Below are positions 5,466 to 7,176 of a stretch of DNA of 7,176 nucleotides, in pieces. The notes beneath the pieces were generated by a model. The model did not search any database. It was not told the origin of the DNA and saw only the letters and a list, made by a program, of their open reading frames with translations. Each line of letters opens with the position of its first letter. The first letter of the stretch is position 1. The stretch is from positions 1 through 7,176 of the forward strand of contig CAIQEX010000565.1 in assembly GCA_903870955.1 (NCBI GenBank), given 5' to 3'. The DNA comes from an uncultured beta proteobacterium. Its GTDB lineage: Bacteria > Pseudomonadota > Gammaproteobacteria > Burkholderiales > Burkholderiaceae_C. The translations under genes were made by a program, and so were the position numbers.

Positions 5466-6634
5466 CGCTGGCCCAATGGCTGCAAACCCTGTCACCGGAT
5501 TTCGGTTTCTTCCGGGTTTTTCAATACATCACCTTTCGCGCGGTGATGGCTGCGCTTACGGCATTGCTGATTGGCCTTGCCGCTGGCCCCGCCGTGATCC
5601 GTCGCCTGACCGAACTCAAGATTGGCCAGCCGATTCGTGGCTACGGCATGGAGAGCCACCTGAGCAAGAGCGGCACACCGACCATGGGCGGCGTGCTGAT
5701 TCTGCTGTCCATTTTGGTCTCCACACTGCTCTGGTTTGACTGGAGCAACCGCTTCGTCTGGATCGTGTTGATCGTGACGCTGGGCTTTGGTGCTATCGGT
5801 TGGGTCGACGACTGGCGCAAGGTGGTGCGCAAAGACCCCGAAGGCATGCGTTCACGCGAAAAGTATTTCTGGCAGTCTTTGATTGGCCTGCTGGCCGCCT
5901 TGTACCTGGTGTTCAGCATTTCCGAAAGTTCCAATCTGCGCGTCATGCAGTTGTTCTTCCAGTGGGTGAGCTCCGGCTTCGATGTGAACCTGCCGCCCAA
6001 AGCCGGACTCTTGTTGCCGTTCTTCAAAGAAGTGAGTTATCCGCTGGGTGTGCTGGGCTTTGTCATCCTCACCTACCTGGTGATTGTGGGTTCGAGCAAT
6101 GCGGTCAATCTCACCGACGGTCTGGATGGACTGGCCATCATGCCGGTGGTGCTGGTGGGCTCCTGCCTGGGTATTTTTGCTTACGTGACCGGTAGTGCGG
6201 TGTACTCCAAGTACCTGTTCTTCCCGCACATCTCAGGCTCGGGCGAGTTGATGATTTTCTGCGCCGCCATGGCCGGCTCGGGTCTGGCCTTCCTGTGGTT
6301 CAACACCCATCCGGCGCAAGTTTTTATGGGCGATGTGGGTGCGCTGGCATTGGGTGCCGCACTGGGCACCGTGGCGGTCATCGTGCGCCAGGAAATTGTG
6401 TTGGCCATCATGGGCGGCATCTTTGTGGTTGAAGCGCTGTCGGTGATGCTGCAGGTCAGCTATTTCAAATACACCAAGAAGAAGTTTGGCACCGGTAAGC
6501 GCCTGTTGAAGATGGCGCCGCTGCACCACCATTTCGAGAAGCATGGCTGGAAGGAAACGCAAGTCGTGGTGCGTTTCTGGATCATCACCATCCTGCTGTG
6601 CCTGATCGGCCTGTCTACCTTGAAGTTGCGCTAA
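5456..6634 (+). CDS. mraY: MraY, phospho-MurNAc-pentapeptide transferase
   Basis: 392 residues (E. coli 360). Polytopic inner-membrane enzyme that transfers phospho-MurNAc-pentapeptide from the UMP-linked precursor to undecaprenyl phosphate, producing lipid I with Mg2+. Conserved motifs are all present: [10 protein letters not shown] (71-80), the aspartate pair D118-D119 in [22 protein letters not shown] (215-227), [11 protein letters not shown] with D293 (290-300), and [11 protein letters not shown] with H357-H359. About ten hydrophobic segments alternate with polar loops, as the family requires. The extra length compared with E. coli falls mainly around residues 157-195, which I believe is common in betaproteobacterial MraY. 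ATG 5456 is preferred because of AAGGA at 5442 and because [10 protein letters not shown] resembles known N-termini. It starts 31 nt after murF and stops with TAA three bases before murD. Confidence 0.98.
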   Translation: MLLTLAQWLQTLSPDFGFFRVFQYITFRAVMAALTALLIGLAAGPAVIRRLTELKIGQPIRGYGMESHLSKSGTPTMGGVLILLSILVSTLLWFDWSNRFVWIVLIVTLGFGAIGWVDDWRKVVRKDPEGMRSREKYFWQSLIGLLAALYLVFSISESSNLRVMQLFFQWVSSGFDVNLPPKAGLLLPFFKEVSYPLGVLGFVILTYLVIVGSSNAVNLTDGLDGLAIMPVVLVGSCLGIFAYVTGSAVYSKYLFFPHISGSGELMIFCAAMAGSGLAFLWFNTHPAQVFMGDVGALALGAALGTVAVIVRQEIVLAIMGGIFVVEALSVMLQVSYFKYTKKKFGTGKRLLKMAPLHHHFEKHGWKETQVVVRFWIITILLCLIGLSTLKLR

Positions 6635-6637
6635 ACC

Positions 6638-7176
6638 ATGAACAACCTGCGCAATCTCCACGTCATGGTTTTGGGCCTGGGTGCATCCGGCCTGGCCATG
6701 GTGCGGTGGTGCGCGCTGCATGGGGCCGTCGTGACCGTGGTGGACACGCGCGAGGCACCGCCGCAGCTAGCGGTATTGCGCGTTGAGTTGCCCGATGTGA
6801 CCTTTGTGCATTCGACCTTTGATGCCGCGTTGATCGAAGGCACGGAGATTCGCGCCGTCTTCAAGAGCCCGGGTTTGAGCCCGGCCGAGACCGCTGGCGT
6901 GATGGATGCAGCACAAAGACTCGGCCTGTGGGTGGGGGGCGAGCTGAGTTTGTTTGCGCTAGCCCTCAAGGACCTGGCACAAAGCCCCGTACCCAGCATT
7001 CACGCGCATTACCAGCCCAAGGTGTTGGCTATTACCGGTACCAATGGCAAAACCACCGTTACCTCGCTCACGGGTCATCTGGTGCGTTGGGCTGGCAAGA
7101 GCGTGGCGGTGGCCGGCAATATCGGCCCGACGCTTTTGGACACGCTGGCCCATGCCCTTGCTGCAAAAGATTTGCC
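6638..7176 (+). CDS. murD: MurD, UDP-MurNAc-L-Ala:D-Glu ligase, N-terminal part
   Basis: Partial gene: 179 complete codons run off the right edge with no stop. MurD adds D-glutamate to UDP-MurNAc-L-Ala in the cytoplasm, the step before MurE. Visible features are the N-terminal nucleotide-sugar fold with VLGLGASG (11-18) and VVDTRE (34-39), the KSPGLSP motif (76-82), GGELSLF (100-106), the ATPase P-loop TGTNGKTT (133-140) and GNIGPTLLD (160-168). GNIG is characteristic of MurD. The P-loop is roughly 20 residues later than in E. coli MurD, owing largely to an insert around 109-127. ATG 6638 begins three bases after the mraY stop; only a poor GAAG at 6622-6625 precedes it, so initiation may depend on coupling to mraY. 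The carbamylated-lysine region and C-terminal domain lie outside the window. Confidence 0.95.
   Translation, partial: MNNLRNLHVMVLGLGASGLAMVRWCALHGAVVTVVDTREAPPQLAVLRVELPDVTFVHSTFDAALIEGTEIRAVFKSPGLSPAETAGVMDAAQRLGLWVGGELSLFALALKDLAQSPVPSIHAHYQPKVLAITGTNGKTTVTSLTGHLVRWAGKSVAVAGNIGPTLLDTLAHALAAKDL
7034..7050 (+). repeat. 17-bp exact match to murE P-loop DNA (copy in murD)
   Basis: Identical over 17 bases to 2798-2814 and encoding the same TGTNGK core. The next base differs (A here, G in murE), as does the codon before. Best explained by paralogy of the Mur ligase family. Confidence 0.6.

Noticed and set aside
1..7176. A hidden novel system, mobile element, CRISPR array, tRNA or phage remnant
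   Set aside because: The window is fully accounted for by core dcw genes in canonical order, with no spare sequence longer than 37 nt, no array-like or terminal inverted repeats, and no compositional break except the 31-bp murF-mraY spacer.

Overview
This window is a contiguous piece of a bacterial dcw (division and cell wall) cluster. Every gene is on the + strand and there is essentially no non-coding DNA. The order is rsmH (3' end only), ftsL, ftsI, murE, murF, mraY and murD (5' part only), the classical proteobacterial order. The GC-rich coding bias, the FtsL with almost no cytoplasmic tail, the 392-residue MraY, and MurF/MurD details such as an NNAQREH segment in MurF point to a betaproteobacterium. 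Burkholderiales, probably Comamonadaceae (Rhodoferax/Polaromonas/Acidovorax-like), is the best guess; this rests on remembered family features, not on a search.

Layout: positions 1-350 hold the C-terminal third of the 16S rRNA methyltransferase RsmH. Positions 388-741 encode FtsL and 738-2483 encode FtsI (PBP3), the septal divisome pair. Positions 2483-4018 (MurE), 4015-5424 (MurF) and 6638 to the window end (MurD) encode three of the cytoplasmic Mur ligases that build the UDP-MurNAc-pentapeptide. Positions 5456-6634 encode MraY, which transfers the phospho-MurNAc-pentapeptide to undecaprenyl phosphate to give lipid I. The cluster thus couples the supply of lipid-linked precursor to the septal transpeptidase that uses its product.

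Most real junctions overlap (GTGA, TGATG, ATGA), usually behind a good Shine-Dalgarno sequence, so this looks like one translationally coupled transcript. The only two intergenic gaps of any size are rsmH-ftsL (37 nt) and murF-mraY (31 nt). Each is spanned by a 14-codon open frame that starts in an ATGA overlap with the preceding stop codon. The murF-mraY gap is also strikingly AT-rich and contains a perfect 10-bp palindrome overlapping the mraY Shine-Dalgarno sequence.

I found no mobile element, CRISPR array, RNA gene, defence system or novel multi-gene system. The window is a core housekeeping region. The points worth a second look are the two mini-ORFs, the palindrome before mraY, and the apparent replacement of the usual carbamylated lysine of MurF by asparagine.
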